Source of the DNA: SMWN01 sp965261165
GTDB taxonomy: Bacteria; Pseudomonadota; Gammaproteobacteria; Eutrophobiales; Eutrophobiaceae
DNA length: 64,000 nucleotides
Direction of reading: 5' to 3'
NCBI GenBank assembly: GCA_965261165.1
Contig: OZ253445.1
Span: 1,984,001-2,048,000, forward strand
Part shown: positions 1-8,832 of the stretch, one piece after another
How positions within the stretch are numbered: the first letter of the stretch is position 1
Layout: each line of letters starts with the position of its first letter
Position numbers and translations under genes: made by a program
Notes under the pieces: model-generated
Database searches by the model: none
Told to the model about the DNA's origin: nothing
The model's input: the letters and a program-made list of their open reading frames with translations, nothing else

Positions 1-197
1 GATTCGGCAGAGCAGCGGATGCCATGCTCTTTGCGACCCTGATTAACCAGCCGACAAATCGCTCCCCCCGTTGGGTAGTAAACCCCGGTGACACCGCCGG
101 TGCCAATGGAGATAAATTTTTGCGCTGCCGTTGCAGTACTGGCACAGGCGAGAGCGCTGGTGAGTGCCGCAGCGATGGCAATGGATTTCATTTTCAT
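1..197 (-). CDS. TAXI-family TRAP transporter solute-binding protein, N-terminal part (runs off the window)
   Basis: Reading the minus strand from the ATG at 197 gives a protein beginning MKMKSIAIAAALTSALA, a Sec signal peptide with a likely cleavage site after ATAA. The mature start FISIGTGGVTGVYYPTGGA and then ICRLVNQGRKEHGIRC are the conserved first strand and helix of the TAXI (TRAP-associated extracytoplasmic immunogenic) binding proteins. These capture small organic acids or amino acids in the periplasm for a TRAP permease. About 65 residues are visible of an expected 310-330. The permease gene would be expected further left, outside the window. No frame damage is seen in the visible part. 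Confidence 0.85.
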   Translation of the reverse strand, partial: MKMKSIAIAAALTSALACASTATAAQKFISIGTGGVTGVYYPTGGAICRLVNQGRKEHGIRCSAE

Positions 198-566
198 GTG
201 TTTTCCTCGACAATTTCAGAGTTATGGAGCTCCGCATAAGTCTATTTTGGACTCTTCAGGAGGCGATAGGATAGTGCGATTTTTCTTTCTGCGCAAACTC
301 AATTGCACGGTACAAGTAAGTTTGCTGGCACCTCCAAGACCTATCCATCATCTGTTTGCGTCAGTGTTAGAGGTTCATTAATGTAGCGGTACGTTAAATA
401 CAAAAAAGTCTCTATTCATTTTTCGTGTAACCGCAGTCGTATTCCTTAGTCCTTAAGTTCTTTCATATGTAATTCAGTTGCTTTCTTTCGCTTACATGTC
501 TTTTATCTTCTCGATTTCAGAATCTTCGCTATATTCATTAGTTCATTCCTCATGTTTTAAATCAAA
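198..566. other. Intergenic region, no gene recognised
   Basis: About 370 bases between the TAXI gene start and the NERD remnant. Short open frames on the plus strand have no recognisable family features and no ribosome-binding site. The AT-rich stretch presumably holds promoters for the divergent flanking genes, but I cannot place them. Confidence 0.5.
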
Positions 567-1090
567 GTGGAAAACAATTTCGTATTAAAAATGTTATTTA
601 ATGGAGTTATGCAATTTTTGAGTACGCCAGTTGGTATTGGTCTGGTGTTTCTTTTGATTGTGATCTTTGTTCTACGCTTGTTCTCAAGTCAGATTAAAGG
701 AAAAATTGGTGAATGGGCTGTTTCCAAAAAAACTGCATCAGTGTTGTGAGGCTTGTGTGGTTCTCAATGATGTAACTGTTGAAGCAGATAGCAATGGTAC
801 AACACAAATAGATCATATCGTCATATCGCCAATGGGTATTTTGTAGTGGAAACTAAAGTGTTACAGCGGCTGGATTTATGGCTTGATGAAAGATTCTCGG
901 CGGACACAGAAGATGTACAAAAAAAGATGTACAAAAAAGCTATAAATTCCAAAACCCATTTTGTCAAAATTTCAAATATATCAAAGCACTTCAAGCACTT
1001 TTGCCGGAGGTAAAACCAGAAATGTTTTACTCAGTTGTGGCCATGCTTTGGTGGATGCAAATGGAAAGGTAAGCAAAAGCCCGAGCAATT
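567..1090 (+). pseudogene. NERD-domain (nuclease-related) membrane protein, frameshifted remnant
   Basis: A GTG at 567 opens a frame with one N-terminal transmembrane helix (about residues 20-36). It is followed by the NERD entry motif IKGKIGEWAVSKK, where the frame stops at 749. The rest of the domain is recognisable in shifted frames: VLNDVTVEADSNGTTQIDHIVIS at about 755-830, then a YSGWIYG motif after a stop, and finally PEVKPEMFYSVV near 1010-1040. NERD proteins usually carry TM-linker-NERD and have a predicted nuclease-like fold of unclear role. A direct repeat of GATGTACAAAAAA near 911-940 is one of the lesions. The gene is not functional as read. Confidence 0.75.
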
Positions 1091-1114
1091 GTTCATGGCA
1101 GCTTGGTTAATCTA

Positions 1115-1309
1115 TTATTTTTTATGAGTTTGTTGATCTAAATCCGCAAATTCACCTTTTGTCTTGATCATAATAAATATAGAGTTAATGACGAGACTGA
1201 CGAGTGCAATACCCGAGATGATACCAGCCGCATTGCCCCATTCGGAGATGAGTGCGCTGATGAACATTAATAAAAACATCGAATTTAAGAATAAAACGGC
1301 TGCTTTCAT
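1115..1309 (-). CDS. Small two-helix membrane protein, unknown function
   Basis: The start is taken at the ATG giving MKAAVLFLNSMFLLMFIS; an upstream in-frame ATG would overlap hspQ. The 64-residue product has two hydrophobic segments (about 5-20 and 24-46) and a short charged C-terminus ending DLDQQTHKK. It lies 16 bp downstream of hspQ on the same strand, so it may be cotranscribed. I do not recognise a family. It may be a genuine small membrane protein, but coding evidence is limited to the open frame and the hydrophobic pattern. Confidence 0.45.
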   Translation of the reverse strand: MKAAVLFLNSMFLLMFISALISEWGNAAGIISGIALVSLVINSIFIMIKTKGEFADLDQQTHKK

Positions 1310-1325
1310 ACGATAGCTCCTTAAA

Positions 1326-1655
1326 TCAGTTGGCCTGTTCTTTGCGAATATATTTTCCATTATCGAGTTTGGAAAAGAATTGTTCCAGCATAGGGTGATT
1401 GATAGGTTCTACGCTTTCATCAGGTTCCAGATTTCGTTCAGCAACATAAGTAGAATGTATGCTTCCATGTACTAGCACATGGTACCAGGGCTTATCTTTT
1501 GGGGGACGAGATTTTGCAACTTGTTTGTACCATTCTTCTGTTGCTTGGAAATTTCTATCCACATCCAAAATTACTCCACGATAGTTGAAAAGTCGATGGT
1601 GAACCAATTCACCAATAGAAAATTTAGCCTTTGTAATATTCGTTACAGTTCCCAT
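1326..1655 (-). CDS. hspQ: Heat shock protein HspQ (hemimethylated-DNA-binding YccV family)
   Basis: The core KFSIGELVHHRLFNYRGV-(I)LDVD, then EEWYKQVAKSRPPKDKPWYHVLV and STYVAERNLEPD, is the complete HspQ/YccV beta-barrel. HspQ is a cytosolic specificity enhancer and substrate of Lon, and it stimulates turnover of proteins such as DnaA. The start is ambiguous. The ATG at 1655 (MGTVTNITKAKF) fits the family length of about 110 residues. The ATG at 1697 adds 14 residues and has a GAGG-like motif upstream. The gene is followed closely by a small membrane-protein gene. It looks intact. Confidence 0.88.
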   Translation of the reverse strand: MGTVTNITKAKFSIGELVHHRLFNYRGVILDVDRNFQATEEWYKQVAKSRPPKDKPWYHVLVHGSIHSTYVAERNLEPDESVEPINHPMLEQFFSKLDNGKYIRKEQAN

Positions 1656-1774
1656 AGATTTCACATTTTTAAGAAGGATATGGTCTTGTCCTAACATTTC
1701 GCACGCCTCTAGTCTGTACCTTATTGTTGGACTGTCAATGGTTTATTGCGATAAACCCGATGCATGATTGTGTG

Positions 1775-1974
1775 GTTTGCTTGGCTCAATTTCTTATTAT
1801 TAGTTTTTCTGGTCATTGTCTTTAATCTGAGAATGAATCTTGGGCAGCCCCCCCAGGACATTTTTTTCAGGACATAGTCAGGACATAGATTGAATAATCT
1901 TTAAGATCTTTTTAAGATTATGGTCTTATTTTACCTGTTTCGATAGAAGTTTTAGTGTGGATTATGCAAAGGTC
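1775..1974. repeat. Dispersed repeat family 1, copy A (right part only)
   Basis: Shares the right-hand segment of the long repeat seen at 8400-8822 and 56444-56852. Shared blocks are the 'gaataatctttaag' block, then 'ttattttacctgtttcg', then 'gtgtggattatg', ending in the terminal motif GCAAAGGTC. The left half is missing or unrecognisable. It carries extra copies of an AGGACAT motif, an internal short duplication. It sits between hspQ and the PuuD-like gene. Confidence 0.7.
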
Positions 1975-2163
1975 ATCATATTAGATGTCTAGTTTTCTTT
2001 AGTCTTCATCGCTGGGATAAATTTCAATCCAGCGCTATCCATAAGACCAGATTCTGTTGGATTTTGCTGAATAAGGGGTGAAATCGTCCGGGTACCGACG
2101 TATAATTCGCATCAATTACTTTGCATTGCCTATAGATTTTATCAATATTATGGGGGAATTTAG

Positions 2164-2757
2164 ATGAATCCACTCAAATCGGTTAATGGCACGATAATCC
2201 TTGGTTTTGTTGCTGCGGTAGCAATTATGCTGGCAGTAGAGGGGGGCGGGAGCGGACTAAATAAATGGTCTCTTGTCGTCTGGCTACATGTCTTTTTTGG
2301 TATCATTTGGATTGGCTTACTTTATTATTTCAATTTCGTTCAAGTGCCTGCGGTAGGCGCAGCATTAGCCGATGAAGGTGGGCCTGGGCCTGCTGCAATT
2401 AACAAATATGTCGCTCCGCGTGCATTGTGGTGGTTCAGGTGGGGTGCATTACTAACATGGTTAAGTGGTGCTGCTGCGTTAGAAGTGATGGGTATTGGTT
2501 TAAAAAATGCCTTCACCCTGTCTGGTGGCGGCCAGATTATTGGTATCGGTACATGGTTAGGAACTATCATGTTGTTTAATGTTTGGGTATTAATCTGGCC
2601 AAATCAGAAGAAAATACTGGGTATGGTCGAAGCCAGTGCTGACGAAATTGCAAAAAGCAAAATGGTGGCGTTGATGGCATCAAGAACTAATACATTTTTA
2701 TCCATACCTATGATCATGTGCATGGTTGGACAGGGTCACGGCGGCTTACCTTTTTAG
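2164..2757 (+). CDS. PuuD-like membrane protein (urate oxidase N-terminal / DUF989 domain)
   Basis: A 197-residue integral membrane protein with about five hydrophobic segments. Conserved features are WLHVFFGIIWIGLLYYFNF near residues 39-57 and PRALWWFRWGALLTWLSG near 87-104, plus a MASRTNTFLSIPM segment near the C-terminus. These match the membrane module fused to cytochrome c in bacterial urate hydroxylase PuuD; here the cytochrome part is absent. Stand-alone copies are common in proteobacteria and their substrate is not established. GGGGGAAT lies 5-12 bp before the ATG. A strong terminator follows the gene, so it is probably monocistronic. Confidence 0.75.
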   Translation: MNPLKSVNGTIILGFVAAVAIMLAVEGGGSGLNKWSLVVWLHVFFGIIWIGLLYYFNFVQVPAVGAALADEGGPGPAAINKYVAPRALWWFRWGALLTWLSGAAALEVMGIGLKNAFTLSGGGQIIGIGTWLGTIMLFNVWVLIWPNQKKILGMVEASADEIAKSKMVALMASRTNTFLSIPMIMCMVGQGHGGLPF

Positions 2758-2777
2758 TAGTAGAAAAGTATTCTTAG

Positions 2778-2803
2778 AAAGCCCGGCCTGACTGGCCGGG
2801 TTT
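2778..2803 (+). terminator. Rho-independent terminator after the PuuD-like gene
   Basis: CCCGGCC-TGACT-GGCCGGG forms a perfect 7-bp GC stem, extended by AAA/TTT on its flanks and followed by TTTGTCGTTT. It lies about 20 bp after the stop codon. Confidence 0.85.
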
Positions 2804-2816
2804 GTCGTTTAAGATA

Positions 2817-2840
2817 CTGTCATTTTTTATAAAATGACAG
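2817..2840. promoter_or_regulatory. Perfect AT-rich hairpin upstream of argD
   Basis: CTGTCATTTT-TTAT-AAAATGACAG is a perfect 10-bp inverted repeat about 90 bp before argD. It could be a second, weaker terminator or an operator. The spacing does not match an ARG box that I can confirm, so its role is open. Confidence 0.5.
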
Positions 2841-2929
2841 ATTTTCAGTATTATCTTTGCACAAATATAAGTTTGAAAAATAATTAATAAACGCAATAGA
2901 GCTGAGTAAGTATTTTGGGTGAGCATTTA

Positions 2930-4087
2930 ATGTCAAGTTATCAACCACTGCCCGTCGCATTTGACCAAGGGAGCGGTGCGTGGCTAACTGATCAAAATGG
3001 AGAGCGATATCTGGATGCCTTAAGTGGTATTGCCGTGTGCGGGCTCGGTCATGCACATCCCGATATTACACGGGCAATTGAAGATCAGGCGAGCAAGTTA
3101 TTGCATACTTCAAACCTTTATAATATTCCCTTACAGGAAGCTCTTGCTATGCGATTGACATCGCTGGCCGGAATGGATAAAGTTTTTTTCGCAAACTCTG
3201 GTGCAGAGGCGAATGAAGCGGCTATCAAGATTGCGCGTTTGTATGGGCGCCAAAAAGGCATTGAACATCCAGTTATCATCACAGCGACAGGCAGCTTTCA
3301 TGGCCGAACCATGGCAACTCTTAGTGCGACAGGAAACCCAGAGGTGCAGAAAGGTTTTGAACCGCTGGTCGAGAAATTCATACATATTCCTTACAACGAT
3401 TCAGAAGCACTGAGTGATATTGCTGATGCGAGCATCGTTGCAGTTATGTTAGAGCCAATACAGGGGGAAGGGGGCGTTGTGATTCCCGATGCGGGCTACC
3501 TAAAGACTGTACGGGAGATTTGCGACCAAAATAATTGGTTGTTGATTTTGGATGAGATTCAAACAGGACTGTGTCGAACAGGAGAATGGTTTGCCTTCCA
3601 GCATGAAGATATAACGCCTGATGTGATGACTTTAGCCAAGGCTCTGGGAAATGGCGTACCGATTGGCGCATGTCTTGCTAAAGGTGTGGCTGCCGAGCTG
3701 ATTCAGCCAGGCAGTCATGGCTCGACATTTGGAGGTAATCCCTTGGCATCACGAGTTGCTTTGGCAGTGATCGATATTTTATCAGAAGCAAAGTTATGTG
3801 AGAACGCCGCAAAACTTGGTACGGAAATGTTGGCATCCTTCAAAACAGGGCTCAGCGAAATTGAGAGCGTAGTATCGATTCGAGGTAAAGGCTTGATGAT
3901 AGGCATCGAATTGGATAAAAAATGTGCCCAGTTGGTTAGTATGGCACTGCAAGAGCATCTTTTGATTAACGTAACCTCGGGAAATATTATTCGTTTGTTA
4001 CCGCCATTGATTATTGATGAGGATATCGCGCAACAGATTGTTGAAAAGGTCATTGGTATCGTCAAAACATTTTTAGAGCAGGAATAG
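2930..4087 (+). CDS. argD: Acetylornithine aminotransferase ArgD
   Basis: PLP-dependent class III aminotransferase of arginine synthesis, converting N-acetylglutamate semialdehyde to N-acetylornithine in the cytosol. The 385-residue protein shows the substrate/cofactor motif ANSGAEANEAAIK (88-100), GSFHGRT near 121-127, the LDEIQTGLCRTGE segment (207-219), and the PLP lysine at about 237 in TLAKALGNGVP. The ATG at 2930 is preferred over the upstream TTG because GGGTGAG precedes it at normal spacing. argF follows after 18 bp, so the two are likely one operon. Near the stop codon an 11-bp motif CAGGAATAGCC is repeated, so the end of the gene is partly duplicated in the spacer. Confidence 0.95.
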   Translation: MSSYQPLPVAFDQGSGAWLTDQNGERYLDALSGIAVCGLGHAHPDITRAIEDQASKLLHTSNLYNIPLQEALAMRLTSLAGMDKVFFANSGAEANEAAIKIARLYGRQKGIEHPVIITATGSFHGRTMATLSATGNPEVQKGFEPLVEKFIHIPYNDSEALSDIADASIVAVMLEPIQGEGGVVIPDAGYLKTVREICDQNNWLLILDEIQTGLCRTGEWFAFQHEDITPDVMTLAKALGNGVPIGACLAKGVAAELIQPGSHGSTFGGNPLASRVALAVIDILSEAKLCENAAKLGTEMLASFKTGLSEIESVVSIRGKGLMIGIELDKKCAQLVSMALQEHLLINVTSGNIIRLLPPLIIDEDIAQQIVEKVIGIVKTFLEQE

Positions 4088-4105
4088 CCAGAACAGGAAT
4101 AGCCT

Positions 4106-5011
4106 ATGGGTCTACGACATTTTCTTACCCTAGAAGATTTGAGTACCGATGAATTACAGACGTTGATTAAACGAGGTATTGAAATCAAGTCTGGCTTACG
4201 CAGGGAGGAGCTTTATCAGCCTTTAAAAGGCAAAGTGCTGGCGATGATCTTTGAGAAGTCGTCGACGCGTACACGCGTGTCTTTTGAAGCAGGTATAGCG
4301 CAATTTGGTGGTCATGCAATCTTCATGTCTCCAGAAGGTACTCAACTTGGACGCGGGGAACCTATCGAAGATACTGCACGTGTACTATCGAATATGGTCG
4401 ATGCCATCATGATCCGTACTTTTGATCAAGAAAGAATTGAAACTTTAGCGAAATATGCCGGCGTGCCGGTTATTAATGGTCTATCAGATACCTATCATCC
4501 CTGCCAATTGTTAGCTGATATGCAAACCTATTATGAGCATCGAGGCTCAATCGAAGGCAAGAGCGTTGTCTGGTTAGGAGACGGAAACAATATGTGTCAT
4601 TCCTATATGAATGCGGCTCGGTCGTATGGTTTTAATTTGCGTTATGTCTGTCCTGAGGGTTATTTGCCGGATGAAAATATTGTCAGTTCGGCATCTGCTC
4701 ATGTTGAGTATTTTTCTGATGCAAAAGCCGCTGTCAAGGGCGCGGATTTGATCGTGACAGATGTCTGGGCGAGTATGGGTCAGGAAGAAGAGGCTAAGGA
4801 ACGTGCTGAATTCTTTGCTCCCTATCAGGTGAATGCGGAATTAATGGTCGTAGCCAAAGACGATGCATTGTTTATGCATTGTTTGCCCGCACATAGAGGG
4901 GAAGAAGTCTCGGCTGATGTTATTGATGGTAAACAGAGTGTGGTTTGGGATGAGGCAGGGAATCGATTGCATGCACAAAAAGCTTTGCTGGAATTTTTAC
5001 TCGTAAAGTAA
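4106..5011 (+). CDS. argF: Ornithine carbamoyltransferase ArgF
   Basis: Transfers carbamoyl from carbamoyl phosphate to ornithine, giving citrulline. The 301-residue protein has the carbamoyl-phosphate motif STRTR (53-57), HPCQ, the ornithine-side WLGDGNN and SYMNAA segments, and the HCLPAHRGEE signature near the C-terminus. Length is typical for the short anabolic class. It is in tandem with argD, and surE starts 9 bp after its stop, so readthrough into the surE-rpoS run is likely. Confidence 0.96.
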   Translation: MGLRHFLTLEDLSTDELQTLIKRGIEIKSGLRREELYQPLKGKVLAMIFEKSSTRTRVSFEAGIAQFGGHAIFMSPEGTQLGRGEPIEDTARVLSNMVDAIMIRTFDQERIETLAKYAGVPVINGLSDTYHPCQLLADMQTYYEHRGSIEGKSVVWLGDGNNMCHSYMNAARSYGFNLRYVCPEGYLPDENIVSSASAHVEYFSDAKAAVKGADLIVTDVWASMGQEEEAKERAEFFAPYQVNAELMVVAKDDALFMHCLPAHRGEEVSADVIDGKQSVVWDEAGNRLHAQKALLEFLLVK

Positions 5012-5020
5012 TCGCTGATC

Positions 5021-5833
5021 ATGCACTATTTATTAAGTAATGATGATGGTTATCAGGCCACAGGGTTGAAACTTCTCGCAGATGCGTTTAAACAATTAGG
5101 TGAGGTCACTGTTGTTGCGCCGGAATACGATAGAAGTGGTGTCAGTAATTCGTTAACATTAGATGCCCCTATCCGTATGTATCCGGCTGATAGTGGTTTT
5201 ATCTACGTTAATGGGACACCGGCAGACTGTATCTATTTAGCCATTACAGGTTTGCTGGAAGAAAACCCCCCCGACATGGTGCTAACTGGAATTAATGCTG
5301 GCGCAAACTTGGGTAATGATGTGCTGTATTCAGGAACGGTTGCGGCGGCAATGGAAGCAATGTTTTTAGGTTGTCCCGCCATCGCCATTTCCTTAGCGGG
5401 CCAGGCAAATGTAATAAATGAGGAATCTATGCATTTCGATACAGCCGTCAAAGTGGTGCTGGAATTGATTGAATCACTCCCCGCCTTATCTCTTGGATCG
5501 GAGTTATTGCTCAATGTAAATGTGCCAAATGTTCCTTATAAGGAGATTGGCGGATTCGAAGTGACACGCCTTGGCAGCAGACATAAATCAGAACCTGTAA
5601 TTAAATCGAAAGACCCAAGAGGTCGGCCTATTTTTTGGGTCGGTTCAATTGGCCCGGAACAGGACGCAGGGCCAGGAACAGATTTTCATGCAATCAACAA
5701 TAACAATGTCTCGATTACACCACTGCAGGTAGATTTAACTAAATATAGTGTCATCGAAGATGTTGCCCAGTGGGCCAGTGAAAAACTTAGGGTTGGTGAA
5801 AAATTTAATAAAAAATCAGGAAACCAGGGATGA
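5021..5833 (+). CDS. surE: 5'/3'-nucleotidase SurE
   Basis: Metal-dependent survival phosphatase acting on nucleoside monophosphates. The N-terminal metal motif LLSNDDG, NGTPADC, and LTGINAGANLGNDVLYSGTVAAAME are all present. The protein has 270 residues, about 20 more than usual, from a lysine-rich tail. Its last four bases ATGA overlap the start of pcm, indicating translational coupling. The surE-pcm-nlpD-rpoS order is a classic gammaproteobacterial stationary-phase cluster. Confidence 0.95.
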   Translation: MHYLLSNDDGYQATGLKLLADAFKQLGEVTVVAPEYDRSGVSNSLTLDAPIRMYPADSGFIYVNGTPADCIYLAITGLLEENPPDMVLTGINAGANLGNDVLYSGTVAAAMEAMFLGCPAIAISLAGQANVINEESMHFDTAVKVVLELIESLPALSLGSELLLNVNVPNVPYKEIGGFEVTRLGSRHKSEPVIKSKDPRGRPIFWVGSIGPEQDAGPGTDFHAINNNNVSITPLQVDLTKYSVIEDVAQWASEKLRVGEKFNKKSGNQG

Positions 5834-6492
5834 GCGTGAATCTGCAAGGCATCGGTATGACCTCTCGAAGAACGCGTTCCAGACTCATTACCAAACTCAG
5901 AAAGATGGGCATTGTTTCTGAAGATGTATTGTCTGTGATTATGAATACACCCAGACATATTTTTGTTGATGAGGCATTGGCCAGTAGGGCTTATGAGAAC
6001 ACAGCCTTACCCATAGGTTATAACCAGACAATTTCTCAACCCTATATCGTGGCAAGAATGGTTGAAGTTCTTTTGGCTGTAGGCGAGATTAAAAATGTTC
6101 TGGAAGTAGGGACAGGATGTGGATATCAGACTGCTATTTTGGCGCAGATGGCCAATCATGTTTATAGCGTTGAACGTATTGAGCCATTGTTGAAAAAGGC
6201 ACGAGAAAAATTACGCCTACTCAAATGCAACAATGTCCGTGTAAAATATGGCGATGGGAATGCAGGTTGGTCTCAATACGCGCCATTTGATGGTATTATT
6301 GTTTCTGCGGCATGTGTAGGTATTCCTGAAGCTTTACTGGAGCAGTTAGCAATGAATGGTCGGTTGGTGCTCCCTGTTGGGCCGGTTGGTAAACAACAAT
6401 TATTATCGGTTACTCCAACGGGAACTGGCTATGAAGAACAACAGCTCGACATGGTGAGTTTTGTGCCCCTGTTGGAGGGAATTGTTAGTTGA
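5830..6492 (+). CDS. pcm: Protein-L-isoaspartate O-methyltransferase
   Basis: Repairs isoaspartyl residues in aged proteins by SAM-dependent methylation. The 220-residue protein shows the PCMT signature: PRHIFVDEALASRAYENTALPIG, TISQPYIVARM, and the SAM-binding VLEVGTGCGYQTAILA. C-terminal strands RLVLPVG and LSVTP are present. It overlaps surE by 4 bp and precedes nlpD by about 50 bp. Intact. Confidence 0.95.
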   Translation: MSVNLQGIGMTSRRTRSRLITKLRKMGIVSEDVLSVIMNTPRHIFVDEALASRAYENTALPIGYNQTISQPYIVARMVEVLLAVGEIKNVLEVGTGCGYQTAILAQMANHVYSVERIEPLLKKAREKLRLLKCNNVRVKYGDGNAGWSQYAPFDGIIVSAACVGIPEALLEQLAMNGRLVLPVGPVGKQQLLSVTPTGTGYEEQQLDMVSFVPLLEGIVS

Positions 6493-6543
6493 GAAAATGA
6501 TTGAGGTAGTACGCTCTTGGCGCAACATGTTCTAGAGACAATT

Positions 6544-7383
6544 ATGATAAGAAACAAAAAACAACGGCATCTTCTTTTATTGTCGGCGTGCTTGTTGATT
6601 AGCTTGTTGAATTCTTCTTGCAGTACAAATAACGTGGCACCTGTATCCAGTCGTGGCGGTGAGCGGGACAGGCAACGAGCCACAGTGGTAAAGAAACCAC
6701 AGGCAAAATCACCAGACGCAACAATTCAAAAACGATCTCATCATATAGTGGTTAGCGGTGATACGCTTTATTCCATATCCTGGAATTATGAACTTGATTA
6801 CAAAAAGGTTGCTCGCTGGAATAATATTAAAATACCTTATGTCATTTATCCAGGGCAATCGATTCGTTTAATTGCGCCATTGGTAGAGAAAATTGTCGTA
6901 AAAAAAACCGTTCCAATGAACCCTAAAACGATAAAGAAAAAAACTGTAGAAAAAAAACCTGGAGTGGTCAAAAAGTTGATAAAAAAAGCTGAGTCGGCCA
7001 AATATGCCAAAAATATAAACTGGCAATGGCCAACAACAGGTAAATTGCTTAAATCGAACTCACCCATATCAAAAAAAGGTCTGGATATTGCGGGAAAAAA
7101 AGGGCAGCTTATCAAGGCATCAGGTGCCGGAGTTGTTGTCTATAGTGGTAGTGGACTTCTGGGCTATGGAAGGATTATTATAATAAAACATAATGAAACT
7201 TACTTGAGTGCTTACGCATATAACAGCGTGTTGACGGTGAAGGAAGGTGATAGTGTTTCAAGCGGACAGAAAATCGCAAGAATGGGGCAGGATAGCAATG
7301 GAAAGACATTACTTCATTTTGAAATTCGAAAAAATGGAACTCCTGTTGAGCCCACTAAGTATCTTCCAAAACCTCAAGCCTGA
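6544..7383 (+). CDS. nlpD: Lipoprotein NlpD (LysM plus degenerate M23 domain; amidase activator)
   Basis: The ATG at 6544 gives a lipoprotein signal peptide (MIRNKKQRHLLLLSACLL...LNSSC) with the lipidated Cys near residue 26; the TTG at 6517 would spoil the signal. A LysM domain (HHIVVSGDTLYSISWNYELD) is followed by a basic linker rich in KKTV repeats and a C-terminal peptidase M23-like domain. In that domain the zinc ligands of active M23 enzymes are missing: KKGLDIAG lacks the His, and YLSAYAYN replaces the usual His-containing loop. This is the NlpD pattern of activating periplasmic amidases rather than cutting peptidoglycan itself. An amidase is encoded at 59571-60866. The rpoS promoter commonly lies inside nlpD. 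Confidence 0.9.
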   Translation: MIRNKKQRHLLLLSACLLISLLNSSCSTNNVAPVSSRGGERDRQRATVVKKPQAKSPDATIQKRSHHIVVSGDTLYSISWNYELDYKKVARWNNIKIPYVIYPGQSIRLIAPLVEKIVVKKTVPMNPKTIKKKTVEKKPGVVKKLIKKAESAKYAKNINWQWPTTGKLLKSNSPISKKGLDIAGKKGQLIKASGAGVVVYSGSGLLGYGRIIIIKHNETYLSAYAYNSVLTVKEGDSVSSGQKIARMGQDSNGKTLLHFEIRKNGTPVEPTKYLPKPQA

Positions 7384-7402
7384 TCATTTCGGTTAAGATA
7401 TC

Positions 7403-8401
7403 ATGACAATCCAGAATGGTTCTAAGAATGAAAGTCTGGAAGAAGATGTCGTTGCGGATTTGGTAGATGAAGATGTCATGGTTAAAGATAAAGCTCAGGA
7501 AGATTCCAACGACAATTTATCTGAAGAAGAGAGTAATAATGTCAAAAGTTTCATTCCAGAGGTCATTCCGCAAAAAAGTTTTGATGCAACACGGATGTAT
7601 TTAAATGAAATAGGCTTCTCTCCTTTGTTGACTGCTGAGGAGGAGGTTTATTACGGAAGAAAGGCGCAAGCAGGTGATGGTGAAGCCCGCAAACGCATGA
7701 TCGAGAGTAATTTGAGATTGGTGGTTAAGATTGCTCGGCGTTATATGAATCGAGGTCTGGCTCTGCTGGATTTAATCGAAGAAGGAAACCTTGGTTTAAT
7801 ACGCGGCGTTGAAAAATTTGATCCTGAACGTGGATTTCGTTTTTCTACCTATGCTACCTGGTGGATTAGACAAACCATCGAAAGAGCTTTAATGAATCAA
7901 ACTCGTACTGTGCGCTTACCAATTCACATTGTAAAAGAGATTAATATCTATTTACGTGCAGCACGTCAATTATCACAGACTCTCAATAGGGAGCCCTCAC
8001 CAGAAGATGTCGCCAAACTACTGGACAAGCCTATTGATGATGTTAAGAAAATGTTGGGGATGAATGAGAAAATTACCTCGGTAGATAGTCCTACGAGTCA
8101 GGACTCTAGCACATCATTGTTAGATAGTCTTCCAGATGAACACAATATTGACCCTTCCTTGTCACTGCAAGAAAGTGATGCGCAAACTCATATCGATATT
8201 TGGTTAGCCCAATTAACAGAGAAGCAGTGTGCAGTTGTAGAACGCCGTTTTGGTTTGCACGGATATGAAGTCTCTACACTCGAAGAGATTGGTAATGAGA
8301 TAGGCGTGACCCGTGAGCGGGTAAGGCAGATTCAAATCGAGGCGATTAAACGTTTGAGAAAGACCTTGGATAAGGAAGGATTCTTGTTAGATGTATTATG
8401 A
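7403..8401 (+). CDS. rpoS: RNA polymerase sigma factor RpoS
   Basis: Stationary-phase/general stress sigma factor of 332 residues. It has an acidic N-terminal extension, region 1.2 (FDATRMYLNEIGFSPLLTAEEE), region 2 (MIESNLRLVVKIARRY, then FRFSTYATWWIRQ), region 3, and region 4 with the helix-turn-helix TLEEIGNEIGVTRERVRQI. Region 2.4 is intact. It follows nlpD by 19 bp. The stop codon abuts the left terminus of a 423-bp dispersed repeat, so mRNA 3'-end sequence now comes from that element. Confidence 0.96.
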   Translation: MTIQNGSKNESLEEDVVADLVDEDVMVKDKAQEDSNDNLSEEESNNVKSFIPEVIPQKSFDATRMYLNEIGFSPLLTAEEEVYYGRKAQAGDGEARKRMIESNLRLVVKIARRYMNRGLALLDLIEEGNLGLIRGVEKFDPERGFRFSTYATWWIRQTIERALMNQTRTVRLPIHIVKEINIYLRAARQLSQTLNREPSPEDVAKLLDKPIDDVKKMLGMNEKITSVDSPTSQDSSTSLLDSLPDEHNIDPSLSLQESDAQTHIDIWLAQLTEKQCAVVERRFGLHGYEVSTLEEIGNEIGVTRERVRQIQIEAIKRLRKTLDKEGFLLDVL

Positions 8402-8822
8402 AACCTTCACATCATTCAAAACCACTGAATAAGACGTATAGGCAATAGCATTAATTTATAAAGTTTGTATGAAACAGTTTCATTTTGCGAGAATTCTCCT
8501 TTAATCGTCACAGCAATAGCATAAAACCCCTCAATGAGCGTGTTTTAGTTATTACTTATCCATTACGAGCATTCAGACACAATACATCTACAGATAACGT
8601 ATTTGTTACTGTAGGTTCATTCCCTTCCCCTCTCTAAAGGTGATGAATGATTTAAGGTGATGATTCATTGCCATCAGCTTGGCATTATTTTTTTGGCCAT
8701 TGTCTTTATCTTCGAACCAACCTTGGGCAGTTTTAGGACATGATGAATAATCTTTAAGATCTTTAGAATGACCTTAATTTTACCTGTTTCGGCAGAATTA
8801 GTGTGGATTATGTAAGGGTCTC
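8400..8822. repeat. Dispersed repeat family 1, copy B (full length, 423 bp)
   Basis: Almost the same sequence occurs at 56444-56852, and parts occur at 1775-1974, 11748-11804 and 51955-52160. The left end reads GAAACCTTCACATCATTC. The right end reverse-complemented reads GAGACCCTTACATAATCC, an imperfect terminal inverted repeat of about 18 bp. Inside is the hairpin-forming CTACAGATAAC...GTTACTGTAG. No open frame of useful length. The element separates the convergent rpoS and ftsX genes. The architecture is that of a MITE, but the family is unknown to me and no clear target duplication can be set. Confidence 0.8.
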
Positions 8823-8832
8823 ATATTGATTA

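Noticed and set aside
7250..7402. Naming a specific rpoS promoter inside nlpD
   Set aside because: Known in E. coli, but no -10/-35 pair can be set with confidence here.
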